A model generated the notes under the pieces. That model was not told where the DNA came from. It ran no database searches and saw nothing but the letters and a program-made list of their open reading frames with translations. Positions 44,927 through 54,153 of a stretch of 64,000 bases of DNA are shown piece by piece. Location: the NCBI GenBank assembly GCA_003388505.1, contig QQVO01000036.1:1-64000 (forward strand), read 5' to 3'. This stretch comes from Planctomycetota bacterium (GTDB lineage: Bacteria > Planctomycetota > Planctomycetia > Planctomycetales > Planctomycetaceae). The translations under genes were made by a program, and so were the position numbers. How positions within the stretch are numbered: the first letter of the stretch is position 1; every line of letters begins with the position of its first letter.

Positions 44927-47312
44927 GATCTCGGCAACTCGGAGTCGACTCCTGCAAGATGGCGTTGTCGCGCTGGCGCTGCTGGCCGGGGCAGGATTCT
45001 GCGTCGCTGATGCGGACGGCAATCGGTCGACGCTGGTTGTCTCTCTGGTGATTGCATTGCAGTCGGCTGTCACGATCGCAGGGAACCTTTATTTCCGGAG
45101 GATCAAGAAACACTTCAAGGAAGTCCCAGCGCTCTCGCCGCTGCTGCTGGCGGTGATGGTCGGCAGCTACCTCTGGGAACCGTTCGCGCGGTGGGCGCTG
45201 GGCAGCGGGCGACCGTTTGAAACGCTGGTCATCTTCAGTCTGAAGAACGTGATGCTTGCCATGGCGGCGGCCGCCTGCTGGGGTCGGTACGGCGTGTGGG
45301 CACTCTTCTCGAGCCTGTTTGTGGCGTTGTTCAGCGCAGCGGCGACATCGTCCCCGACCGTCCAGACGCTGACCGCGCTCTACGCCGCCGGGGGAGTTGT
45401 CTGGCTGACGATCGCCTACTGGGAGATGCTGCGGGGGCGATTGATCGCTTCAGACCGGCATCGGACCTTCTCCCGACACTGGATCGCGGGCGGCGTCCTG
45501 GCCGCAATCCTGCTGCTTGCGGCCGGCGGTTTGGGCGAAAACAGCGTCGCCTCGTCCATTCAGGGCTGGCTGCCGAGTTCCGGAGGAACGGGCGAGCATG
45601 ACCCGTTTTCGCGAAACGGCGTGGGTGATGGGGAAGCGGTCGTGGCCGGGACGGAGAACATCACGAGTTTCGCCCCGATCGACGACGCACCGTTTCTGCA
45701 GGACGACAAGCCGAGCCTGTATGACGTCTTTGATGAGATGTACGAGGAGGCCGTGCCTCCCACGAACCAGGACCGGGCGGTCGCGCTCCCACCGGAAATG
45801 GCCAGCCGGATCAAGGAGCATCTGCACACGCGGACCGAAAAGGCGTCCCGCGAGTTTTCCACGCTGCGGCAATCGACGGAGCGCGGACGGAAAGTCGACG
45901 ATATCCACAGTGACGCGTTGTTCTACGTGGCCGGCCGAACCCCGCTGCACCTGAGACTGGAAGTGTACGATGTGTTCGACGGAGTCACCTGGTATCCCAC
46001 GCCCGATGAGGAATACCAGCCGATGATCGCGATGACGTCGCGCGGCGGTCGCAACTGGGCCGATGTCCGCAAGTTCTCAGAGGCTTTGGAGTGCTTCCAG
46101 GGCCCCGAGAGTCATGCGATCAAGGTCGTCAATCTCGACACCAACCGGATTCCGGCGCCGCTGCATCTCACAGGCGTGCACATCGGCGACGTCAATCGGG
46201 CCGACATGTTCGGCTGGGCGCAGGACGGCGTCGTTCGAATGCAGCGGGACCGGTTGCCCACCCTGGCGCCGATTCACCTGTCGTCGTCGGTCCTCGACCG
46301 GACGTTGCTCGAAGAATCGTCCCTCTCGAACGGGCTGAGCCGCGACACGTATCGCAGTCTGATCACATCGGACGACATGACGCGCATCGAGCGGCTGGCC
46401 GAAGCGTGGGTCGAGGGCGTTCCGTCCGGCTGGCCTCAGGTCGCCGAGATCGAGCGGCGTCTGCGAGAGACATATCAACTCGACCCGCATGCGGTTGCCT
46501 CAGACGAAGAGACGCTGCCCGTTGCGCAATTCCTGTTCGAGGATCGTCGCGGACCCGATTATCAGTTTGCGACGGCGGCGGCGGTGATGCTGAGGTCGCT
46601 CGGCTATCCGACACGGGTGGTGAGCGGCTTCTACGCCGATCCTCAGAAGTACGACCGCCGCTCGCGACATACCGCGGTCCAGAAAGACGACGTCCACTTC
46701 TGGGTCGAAGTCTACCTGGGAGTGACGACTTGGGCGACGATCGAACCGACGCCCGGTTATGAAGTCCTCGCGCCGCCGCCCGGCGTTCTGGGGCGAGTGC
46801 TCAACGCGATCGTCGCGCTCGGGGGATGGATCGCAGCCAACGCCGTCTGGGTGATTGTGGGAACGCTCCTTGCCGTCGGACTCTATGTGCGTCGCTTCGA
46901 CCTGTTGGAGTTCGCACTCACCCTTCGCTGGCGGCTGGCGAGTTCGGCCGATCCACGGCGACTCGCGCTGGCCACCTGGGGACTGGTTGAGTGGCGGCTG
47001 AACACGTGCGGCTGGCGACGTCCGGACGGGTGGACGGCGCGGAAATGGCTCCTCGCCGAGGAATCAGCCGATCTGCCCGCCACAACCGGTATGCGTGAAC
47101 TGGCCGGTCTGGTTGATTGGGCCGCCTTCGCTCCGGTGGATTCGCCGTCTCTCTCTGAGCGTGACGTTGTCCCACTCTGTCGGCGGGTTGTTCGCGAATC
47201 AAGCCGGAAGAATCTGCGCCGCGCGGAGGGCCGCCCCGGCGCATGGACCCGTCTTGTTTCGCTCCGTCGCCGATTGCCGGGGAGCGCGATCCCGAATCCT
47301 GCCCATTCCTGA
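44916..47312 (+). CDS. Transglutaminase-like membrane protein lacking the catalytic Cys
   Basis: 798 residues. Five or more N-terminal membrane helices, a long extracytoplasmic region, and a transglutaminase-core segment near residues 535-615: LFEDRRGPDYQFATAAAVML, TRVVSGFYADP, VHFWVEVYLG, ATIEPTPGYEV. In active relatives the first reads G-[YF]-C-E-H-F-A. Here Asp stands at the Cys position; the His of H-x-W-V-E-V is kept and the usual D-P-T-P is E-P-T-P. One more helix and a short cytoplasmic tail follow. Likely a non-catalytic scaffold of the MoxR/DUF58 module. Overlaps the DUF58 stop. Confidence 0.82.
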   Translation: MRLEISATRSRLLQDGVVALALLAGAGFCVADADGNRSTLVVSLVIALQSAVTIAGNLYFRRIKKHFKEVPALSPLLLAVMVGSYLWEPFARWALGSGRPFETLVIFSLKNVMLAMAAAACWGRYGVWALFSSLFVALFSAAATSSPTVQTLTALYAAGGVVWLTIAYWEMLRGRLIASDRHRTFSRHWIAGGVLAAILLLAAGGLGENSVASSIQGWLPSSGGTGEHDPFSRNGVGDGEAVVAGTENITSFAPIDDAPFLQDDKPSLYDVFDEMYEEAVPPTNQDRAVALPPEMASRIKEHLHTRTEKASREFSTLRQSTERGRKVDDIHSDALFYVAGRTPLHLRLEVYDVFDGVTWYPTPDEEYQPMIAMTSRGGRNWADVRKFSEALECFQGPESHAIKVVNLDTNRIPAPLHLTGVHIGDVNRADMFGWAQDGVVRMQRDRLPTLAPIHLSSSVLDRTLLEESSLSNGLSRDTYRSLITSDDMTRIERLAEAWVEGVPSGWPQVAEIERRLRETYQLDPHAVASDEETLPVAQFLFEDRRGPDYQFATAAAVMLRSLGYPTRVVSGFYADPQKYDRRSRHTAVQKDDVHFWVEVYLGVTTWATIEPTPGYEVLAPPPGVLGRVLNAIVALGGWIAANAVWVIVGTLLAVGLYVRRFDLLEFALTLRWRLASSADPRRLALATWGLVEWRLNTCGWRRPDGWTARKWLLAEESADLPATTGMRELAGLVDWAAFAPVDSPSLSERDVVPLCRRVVRESSRKNLRRAEGRPGAWTRLVSLRRRLPGSAIPNPAHS

Positions 47313-47325
47313 GACCAGACACCGA

Positions 47326-48318
47326 ATGTCCATGCTCATCGACGCCCCGGCGACGGACTTCACCTGCGACCTCGCAGCGGTCGACCGGCTGCGCAGTCAC
47401 TTGAATGCCGCGTTGTGCGGGAAGTCCGACGTGGTCGACCAGGTGCTGACCTGTTTGCTGTCGCGCGGTCACCTGTTGATCGAAGACAAGCCGGGGCTGG
47501 GCAAGACCACACTCGCGAAGGCGGTCGCGACTGGCATCGGGGGGCGGTTCGCCCGTGTGCAGTGCACGCCGGACCTGCTGCCCAGCGACATCACGGGCTT
47601 CAACATCTTCAACCAGAAGACGCAGGAATTCGAATTCCGGCCCGGCCCGGTGTTTTCGGACGTGCTGCTCGCCGACGAAATCAACCGCGCCACGCCTCGC
47701 ACACAAAGCGCTCTGCTCGAAGCGATGGCCGAACGGCAGGTCACCGTGGACGCGGTCGGTCATCGCCTGGCGGACGAATTCTTCGTGATCGCCACGCAGA
47801 ACCCGACCGAACAGCACGGGACGTACCCGTTGCCGGAAGCGCAACTCGATCGCTTCTCGATGAAAGTGAGCATCGGATATCCCGGGCACTCCGCCGAGAT
47901 GGACATGCTGCGGGCGGCGGTTCAGCCGGACTCGGACAACGGACACGACTCCGAGCGGCTGCTGGAAGAGGGGCAGCTCAAGCGCATCCAGACCGAGGTT
48001 TCGCAACTCTATGTTGCGGAACCGATCCACGATTACCTCGTGCGGCTGGCCGCCGCCACACGCTCGCATCCGCATATCGTCCTCGGACTGAGCCCGCGGG
48101 GCATTCTCATGTGGCAACGGGCGGCCCAGGCGCGGGCCTTTCTGGACCACCGCGGCTACGTCACCCCGGACGACGTTCACGACGTGGCCGTGCCAGTGCT
48201 GAGCGTCCGGCTCGGCATTGACCATGACGACTACTCGACCACCATCGGAGAGTTGCTGCAGTCAGTCTCCGTCCCGGAGTACAGGCTGCCGCAGAGCGCC
48301 GAACTCGATGAGAAGTAA
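47326..48318 (+). CDS. MoxR-family AAA ATPase
   Basis: 330 residues. Walker A EDKPGLGKT (53-61), Walker B VLLADEINRA, sensor IATQNPTEQHGTYPLPEAQL and the C-terminal lid GLSPRGILMWQRAAQARAFL are all intact, so this member should hydrolyse ATP. MoxR proteins act as chaperones, often inserting metal cofactors. It follows the transglutaminase-like gene by 13 bases. ATG 47326 was selected; the upstream extension of the frame overlaps the preceding coding region. Confidence 0.93.
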   Translation: MSMLIDAPATDFTCDLAAVDRLRSHLNAALCGKSDVVDQVLTCLLSRGHLLIEDKPGLGKTTLAKAVATGIGGRFARVQCTPDLLPSDITGFNIFNQKTQEFEFRPGPVFSDVLLADEINRATPRTQSALLEAMAERQVTVDAVGHRLADEFFVIATQNPTEQHGTYPLPEAQLDRFSMKVSIGYPGHSAEMDMLRAAVQPDSDNGHDSERLLEEGQLKRIQTEVSQLYVAEPIHDYLVRLAAATRSHPHIVLGLSPRGILMWQRAAQARAFLDHRGYVTPDDVHDVAVPVLSVRLGIDHDDYSTTIGELLQSVSVPEYRLPQSAELDEK

Positions 48319-48387
48319 CCATTCGAACCAGCCGATGAGCGGGCGCTCCACCCGGATTCGGGCGATTCACGAACAAAGAGACGAACG

Positions 48388-48993
48388 ATGAGACTTTCTC
48401 AACGTGAAGTCCGTCTGCTGCGGCTGGCGGCCGTTTTGCTCGTCGCCGTCGGCTGTGAGCGGCAGAACTCGTCGCGAATCACGACCGACACGCACGAGGA
48501 TGTCGAACACGAACACCGTCACGCAGACCGCACGGAGGAGATGCACACTCATCCGCACGCGAATCCCCAGCGACACCGCGAACCACTGCATGGAGGCCGC
48601 ATCGTGCCGATCGGCCACACCCATCACGATGAAGACGTCACGCATTACTACGCGGAGGTGCTGCCGGTCCACGAGGGCGCAATCACTCTCTATCTGTTGA
48701 CGGAATCTCCAGATGGAGAACTGGTCGAGTTTCCCGTTCCGACTGCCGAGTTCACGGCCTTGGTCGCCGGAGATGACGTCGCCCTGGCGAGAGAAGTGAT
48801 TTTCGCTCCCGTCGGTGACGACCGGACGTCTGCCCGCTTCGTCGCTGCAGTCGATTCCGACTTGATCGGCCGCGGCACGGCGACCTTCGTGGTTCCGAAG
48901 ATCACGCTCGACGGCAACCGACTCAGTTTCAGTTTTCCGGTCGACCTTGGCGCCGGCCAGCAGGACACCCGAGCGGCGGAGGCTGCGCCATGA
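48388..48993 (+). CDS. Histidine-rich lipoprotein, 201 aa
   Basis: Lipoprotein signal ending LVAVGC (lipid Cys at 23), a His/Glu/Asp-rich linker (DTHEDVEHEHRHADRTEEMH), then a compact domain starting EPLHGGRIVPIGHTHHDED and continuing YYAEVLPVHEGAITLYLLTE. The HGG...H motif with a following beta-rich domain resembles periplasmic metal-binding modules seen near efflux systems in planctomycetes. Probably attached to a membrane facing the periplasm, presenting metal to the permeases. Its stop overlaps the next ATG (ATGA), so translation should be coupled. Confidence 0.78.
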   Translation: MRLSQREVRLLRLAAVLLVAVGCERQNSSRITTDTHEDVEHEHRHADRTEEMHTHPHANPQRHREPLHGGRIVPIGHTHHDEDVTHYYAEVLPVHEGAITLYLLTESPDGELVEFPVPTAEFTALVAGDDVALAREVIFAPVGDDRTSARFVAAVDSDLIGRGTATFVVPKITLDGNRLSFSFPVDLGAGQQDTRAAEAAP

Positions 48994-50630
48994 TGAGTCG
49001 GTTCATCGTCGCGGACGGCCCCGGTTTTCAGGGCTTCTTCGCGGACTTCAACACCACGTTCTGGAGCGGCGTTCTGCGGATGACGGAAGCGATGGTGGCG
49101 GCTGCGCCGTTTCTGCTCGCCGGGCTGTTCGTCGCCGGCGCGCTGCGCGGCATGGTCGGTCCGGAACGGATTCGGCGGCTGCTGGGCGTCGGGGAGTGGA
49201 GCGGTCCGCTGCGGGCGTGGGGGCTCGGCGTGCTGTTGCCGATCTGCTCCCTGGGGGCGCTGCCGGTCGCGCGGGAACTGCGGCGCGCCGGTGTTCCCAG
49301 TGGAACTGTGTTGAGCTTTGTGCTGGTGGCTCCCGTGTTGAACCCGGTTTCAGTGATCTATGGACTGAGCCACATTGTCCCCGCGACGCTGCTCTACTTT
49401 GCGGCCGGTACGTTCGCCGTTTCGGTCGGCATCGGTGTGATCTGGAATCGCCTGGTTTCGAGCAAGCGAGACACTGACGGGGGTGTGCAGGAAGCGCCGC
49501 CGCACAGTGGAGTCGGGCGCCTTGCCGTCGCCGGACATACGGCGGCGCGCAGTCTCGTGGGACCGGTGTTCGTCGACTACGCCCTGGCGCTGCTGACGGT
49601 CGGTCTGCTGGGAGCGCTGCTGCCGCACGGCGTTTTGCAGACGGGAATGACGCGCGACAACTTCCTTGCGCCGGTCATCATGGGACTCGTGGCCATTCCG
49701 GCCTATGTGACGCCGACCAACGTGATGATGCACTTCGGCCACATCGTGCAGGACGGGTACTCGCTGGGAGCGGCGTTTTCGCTGATTGTCCTCGGCGCCG
49801 GCGCCAACGTCGGTGTGGCGAACTGGCTCCGGCGGGACTACGGCGGCAAGCCGCTGATGCTGTTCGTGGGATTGCTGCTCGCCTCGACGATCGTCATCGG
49901 CGTGACGGCCGACCGTACGATCGTGCACGGCAACTCCGACATGAAGGACCACACGCATGCCTTCGATCCGTTCACGCGGGTTGCGGGGGTCGCCACATCG
50001 GATGCGAATCTCGCCTGGGTGTGGACGCAGATCGAGCGACAGATGCACATGCACGAAGCCGTCGGCGCCGTCCTGCTCGCGCTGATGGCCGTCGCGGGAA
50101 TCGTGCTCTGGCTTCTGCGGGATCGCGTGGGCGTCGAGCATCTCATGAGAGACCCGAACGACGTCCCCGAGCCGGCTCCAAGTTCCGTCTGGAATCCTGT
50201 GCTCTCGTTCCGCCAGCTTGTGGCGGCGGGAGTGTTTTCGGTCGCCGGCCTGGCAATGTGCGGACTCTACGTCTTCTATCCGTCTGCGGAGAATCTGATC
50301 AGCGACATGAACGACATCCGCGTCGACGCGTACGACGCCGTGAAGGCGGAGGACGCCCAGGAGTCGCAGCGTCGACTCGCCCAGTGGCGCAACCTGGCGC
50401 AGAAGCTGCCCACCAGCGTGTTGATCCGCAGGGGATCGGTGACCAAGGAAGAGCGGGAACAGGTGGACGAGCTGCTCTACGGGATCGACGTACTCGAGGA
50501 TTACGCCGCCACCGACCGGTTCACCGAAGCCCGCGCGATGATTTCCTTCGTCGAAAGGGTCTACTCCGACTGTCGTCGAGAAATCAATACGCAGCGTGCG
50601 TCGAAACCGTTCGCGGCGGCGGCCGAGTGA
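48990..50630 (+). CDS. DUF318/ArsP-type permease with C-terminal extension (copy 1)
   Basis: 546 residues. The first 370 are a DUF318-type permease in two halves: LLPICSLGALPVARELRRAG (82-101) with VAPVLNPVSVIYG, and a second half around PVIMGLVAIPAYVTPTNVM. The family motif is usually C-S-C-G; here only one Cys remains. A further membrane helix (YVFYPSAENL) leads into a C-terminal helical domain of about 100 residues shared with the next gene but unknown to me elsewhere. Probably transports or gates a metal species. ATGA overlap with the lipoprotein gene. Confidence 0.82.
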   Translation: MMSRFIVADGPGFQGFFADFNTTFWSGVLRMTEAMVAAAPFLLAGLFVAGALRGMVGPERIRRLLGVGEWSGPLRAWGLGVLLPICSLGALPVARELRRAGVPSGTVLSFVLVAPVLNPVSVIYGLSHIVPATLLYFAAGTFAVSVGIGVIWNRLVSSKRDTDGGVQEAPPHSGVGRLAVAGHTAARSLVGPVFVDYALALLTVGLLGALLPHGVLQTGMTRDNFLAPVIMGLVAIPAYVTPTNVMMHFGHIVQDGYSLGAAFSLIVLGAGANVGVANWLRRDYGGKPLMLFVGLLLASTIVIGVTADRTIVHGNSDMKDHTHAFDPFTRVAGVATSDANLAWVWTQIERQMHMHEAVGAVLLALMAVAGIVLWLLRDRVGVEHLMRDPNDVPEPAPSSVWNPVLSFRQLVAAGVFSVAGLAMCGLYVFYPSAENLISDMNDIRVDAYDAVKAEDAQESQRRLAQWRNLAQKLPTSVLIRRGSVTKEEREQVDELLYGIDVLEDYAATDRFTEARAMISFVERVYSDCRREINTQRASKPFAAAAE

Positions 50631-50784
50631 CGTTCCGGATCGCAACGAATGAACACTTTGCTTCGTTCGAATCATCGTTCAGCACCGACACCAATCGCTA
50701 TGCGACCCCGAACAGGATGTGAGCTGCGAGCGGCGCTGCCGGCGGAAACACCGCGATGGAAAGCCGATCTGGAAGCCTGACGCG

Positions 50785-52326
50785 ATGGGAACTCTCGAAT
50801 CAACCCTGGTCACGCTGATCCTGGCCGCGATGCGCGTTTCGCTGGAGTGTTCGGCGACTCTGCTGGCCGGGATCGCGGTCGCTGCGTGGTTGAGGACGCG
50901 GGGGCGGCCGGAGACCGTCGACGTTCTGTTCCGCGGCAGCGGGTTCGCGGGGTTCGCCCGAACGTTGCTGGTGGCGATGGCGGCTCCGCTGTGCTCCCTG
51001 GGAGTTTTGCCGGTGTTGCGGGAACTCAGGCGGCTGGGACTCACGACACCCAAGCTGGTGGTGTACGCCCTGGCGGCGCCGCTGCTGAATCCGCTGACGC
51101 TGGTCTACGGTCTGAGCACACTCGCCTTCACGCACTTCCTGCTGATTGTGCTCGGAACGTTGACGCTGACCCTGGCGGCCTGGGACGTCAGTTCCCGCTG
51201 GGCGGTCTCATTTTCGCCACCGCCGGACGAACGGCCGGTCGGCCTGACCGGTGGAACGCGGGTGTACAACGCGGCACTGGCGGCGGGCCGGATCGCCACG
51301 GGCTGGGTGGTCGTCGATCTGTTGCTGGCGATCATCGGAAGCGGACTGACCGCCGCGCTGTTGCGGCCGGGACTTCTGCAGGAGTTTTGTCGCCCCGACG
51401 CGACCGCCGGCGCGGCTTGCGCCGCCCCGCTGGTCATCCCGCAATACGTCAGCCCGGCTTTGGGCGTGATGCATCTCTCGGCGCTGGCCAAGGCCAGTCT
51501 TTCGCTCAATACGGGCTTCGTCATCTACCTGTTCGGCGTCGGAATGAGCGCCGCCTCGCTGGTCTGGCTGGGGTGGCAGTTCGGCGTGCGGCGGATCGTT
51601 GCGCTGGGCCTGCCGGTCGTCGGGTTATTGATCGGACTCGCCGCGGTGACCAACGTCGTCCTGCCCGAGCCGTTCGCACCGCCGGAGGAGACGCACGGGC
51701 TGGACGCCCTGTCGCGTCCGTACCACCAGAAGATCGCCGACCTGTCCAAAGCGACGATGTTCGGCCTGGCGCACACCGACGGGACAATGCGGCTGGGGGC
51801 CGTCGCCGCCGCGCTGCTGATTGCGGCCGGGCTGCTGGTCCGACTGCTCAAGGTTCCCTATCGCGACGATGACCCGGACGAGGTCGCCGCTCGCACAACC
51901 GACAGCCGCTGGAACATCGCATTGAGCATGACGCAGATCGCAGCGTCCGGAGCGGCCGCGGTCGGATTGCTCATGATTCTCTCGGTGTACGTCTTCTATC
52001 CCAACCCCGACGACCTGTTCGCTGAGATGCGCAATGTCCAGGCGGACGCCGTCATCGCCATCCGCTCGGACCAGGACCGCCTGGCCGATTCGCACCTGGC
52101 GACGTGGGACTCGCTGGCCGCGCGATTGCCCCTCGCGGCGGCAATCCGGCTGCGATTGCCGTCCCATGAAGAGCGGACCGCGACGCGCAAGCTGCGGGAT
52201 GCCATCCAACTGGCTCGGGCGGACGTTCAGGCCGGCCGGATGCAGAAAGCGGCGACCGTCTCCACTCTGCTTCTGCGGCTGTTGCGCGAGTGCGAGCAAC
52301 AATACACTGCGGAGGGGGAGTCATGA
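50785..52326 (+). CDS. DUF318/ArsP-type permease with C-terminal extension (copy 2)
   Basis: 513 residues, a diverged paralogue of the preceding permease: APLCSLGVLPVLRELRRLG and AAPLLNPLTLVYG align one-to-one, and the C-terminal YVFYPNPDDLFAEMRNVQAD segment plus helical tail is shared. The two may form a heterodimer. ATG 50785 (MGTLES) is taken as the start; a GTG at 50719 would add 22 residues of basic composition. The 154-base space before it is the longest inside the run. The stop overlaps the next ATG (ATGA). Confidence 0.8.
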   Translation: MGTLESTLVTLILAAMRVSLECSATLLAGIAVAAWLRTRGRPETVDVLFRGSGFAGFARTLLVAMAAPLCSLGVLPVLRELRRLGLTTPKLVVYALAAPLLNPLTLVYGLSTLAFTHFLLIVLGTLTLTLAAWDVSSRWAVSFSPPPDERPVGLTGGTRVYNAALAAGRIATGWVVVDLLLAIIGSGLTAALLRPGLLQEFCRPDATAGAACAAPLVIPQYVSPALGVMHLSALAKASLSLNTGFVIYLFGVGMSAASLVWLGWQFGVRRIVALGLPVVGLLIGLAAVTNVVLPEPFAPPEETHGLDALSRPYHQKIADLSKATMFGLAHTDGTMRLGAVAAALLIAAGLLVRLLKVPYRDDDPDEVAARTTDSRWNIALSMTQIAASGAAAVGLLMILSVYVFYPNPDDLFAEMRNVQADAVIAIRSDQDRLADSHLATWDSLAARLPLAAAIRLRLPSHEERTATRKLRDAIQLARADVQAGRMQKAATVSTLLLRLLRECEQQYTAEGES

Positions 52327-54128
52327 GTCACTCTTCCCACACCGTTGATCGAGAGGGTGATTCGCATCGCGGCGCGCTCCGGACCGGACTGGCGTTGCTG
52401 CTGGTCACAGCGGCCGCCGCGCTGGTTATCGCCTTTCAAAGCGAGTCTCCGCTACTTCGGGCCGCAGGACTGGAACTGCTGTTCTGCGCAACTGCGATCT
52501 GGGGGGCGCTGGATGCCGTGCGGCTCCGCCGCAAGGCGGGCGGCGATTCGCCACCGGACGCTGCGGAGCATCGTGAAGACCGTTCGCTGCATCACTTGTT
52601 CCTCGCCGCGCCGACGGCGGCGATTCTGGTGCTCACGACGCTGGCGATCGTAGCCCAACTGGCCGAGGTGCCGACTCCCCCGTCGTCAGAACAGTTGGTC
52701 GTGATCGCGATAGCAGCCGCGCTCGCCGCGTGTCTCTGGACGGTGTTTGTACGCGTGTTCGCGTCGATCGACGCGGATGACCTGCCCGAGTCCGTCGGCG
52801 TGTCGCGCGCCTTCGCGGAGGCCCGGGCGGCAGCCGTGATCGTGGGATTGGCACAACTCCTGGGAACGGTCGCGCCCGTTTTGACCGCCGCAGCCGCCTG
52901 GCTCATCCTCATCTGGATTCTGGTCGCCGCCGCGGAACAATTGCTGCGCAGCCTGGCGGGCTGGTTCACCGACGAGACGGCGGTCGAGCAGGCGCCGGCC
53001 CGGTTTGTCTCCCCGGTCAGCCTGGTTCTACGGGAAGTCTGTCTCTCCTCCACCAATCCCGTCGGCGCGCTGTTTGATCTGACCGAGCGGCGGTTCGGTC
53101 TGAGTTTTCGCTCGTCGTGGACGCTCAAGTTCCTGCGGCGGTCGGTGCTGCCGGTCGGATTGGGAAGCGTGCTGGTCGTGTGGCTCTCGACGGTCTGTGT
53201 GGTGATCGAGCCGCATCAACTCGGCGTCCGCGAGGCGTTCGGCCGATGCGATCGCGAGCTGCTTGAGCCCGGTCTGCACGCCAAGCTGCCCTGGCCGCTG
53301 GGCGTCGTCCACCGGGCGCCGGTGCGGACCATCCGCACGATGCAGATTGGATTCTCCGACCCGAACGATGCGGCCACAGTCGCGAAAGACGAGCGACGGT
53401 CGCTGCTCTGGACGCAACCGCACGCCGAGGAGTTTGCGCTCGTGCTCGGGACGCAGACGGAAGTCGTCGCGATCAACGCCGTCGTCTATTACAGGGTGCA
53501 GAACAATCCCGAGGCGGTGTTTGACTACGTGTATCACACTGCCAATCCCGAGGCGGCGCTGGAGAACTATGCGTACCGGGCGCTCATGGAGGAGACGCAG
53601 ACCGCGTCGCTGACGGACCTCCTCTCACGCGACCGTGAGCAGTTCGCCGCCCGCGTCGAAGAGCGGCTCAACGACTACAGCCGGCAGTCGCGTCTCGCGC
53701 TCGACGTGGTGGACGTGGCGCTGATCAACCTCCATCCCCCGGTCGAAGCGGCGTCGCACTACCTCGACGTCGTGAACGCGCAGGTTGACGCCGAGCGCGT
53801 CGTCGTCGAGGCGCAGGGAGCGGCCGACGCGATGGTGTTCGACGCCTCCAGTTCGAGCGACGCGCTCGTCTCCCGCTCCAAAGTGGAGGCCGCCCGCCGC
53901 GTGTCGGAAGCCGGTCGCGAGTCGTCAGAATTCGACGCGATTCGCAGAGCGTACGAAGCCGATCCAGAGACCTTTCAACTGCGGCTGTGGTACGAGACGC
54001 TCGAATCTTCACTGGCTTCGCGGCGCGTGTTTGTCATCGATGCGAACTTGCCCAACGTCGTGTTCGATGACCGCGCCGCCGGTTCCTCCATCGGTCCTGA
54101 AATTACTGCGCCTCAGTCAGAAGATTGA
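52323..54128 (+). CDS. SPFH/HflK-like protein with multi-helix N-terminus
   Basis: 601 residues. About six hydrophobic helices occupy the first 290 residues (for example LLLVTAAAALVIAF, AAILVLTTLAIVAQL, AAAWLILIWILVAAAE), followed by an SPFH/band-7 domain from about 300: VIEPHQLGVREAFG, EPGLHAKLPWPLG and RVQNNPEAVFDYVYHTANPE. HflK normally has a single helix, so this is an unusual fusion of a polytopic anchor with a scaffolding domain. A coiled coil follows. ATGA overlap with permease 2. Probably forms membrane microdomains with the next two proteins. Confidence 0.8.
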   Translation: MSHSSHTVDREGDSHRGALRTGLALLLVTAAAALVIAFQSESPLLRAAGLELLFCATAIWGALDAVRLRRKAGGDSPPDAAEHREDRSLHHLFLAAPTAAILVLTTLAIVAQLAEVPTPPSSEQLVVIAIAAALAACLWTVFVRVFASIDADDLPESVGVSRAFAEARAAAVIVGLAQLLGTVAPVLTAAAAWLILIWILVAAAEQLLRSLAGWFTDETAVEQAPARFVSPVSLVLREVCLSSTNPVGALFDLTERRFGLSFRSSWTLKFLRRSVLPVGLGSVLVVWLSTVCVVIEPHQLGVREAFGRCDRELLEPGLHAKLPWPLGVVHRAPVRTIRTMQIGFSDPNDAATVAKDERRSLLWTQPHAEEFALVLGTQTEVVAINAVVYYRVQNNPEAVFDYVYHTANPEAALENYAYRALMEETQTASLTDLLSRDREQFAARVEERLNDYSRQSRLALDVVDVALINLHPPVEAASHYLDVVNAQVDAERVVVEAQGAADAMVFDASSSSDALVSRSKVEAARRVSEAGRESSEFDAIRRAYEADPETFQLRLWYETLESSLASRRVFVIDANLPNVVFDDRAAGSSIGPEITAPQSED

Positions 54129-54153
54129 CGGCCCTCCTGATCAGGTCACTCCC

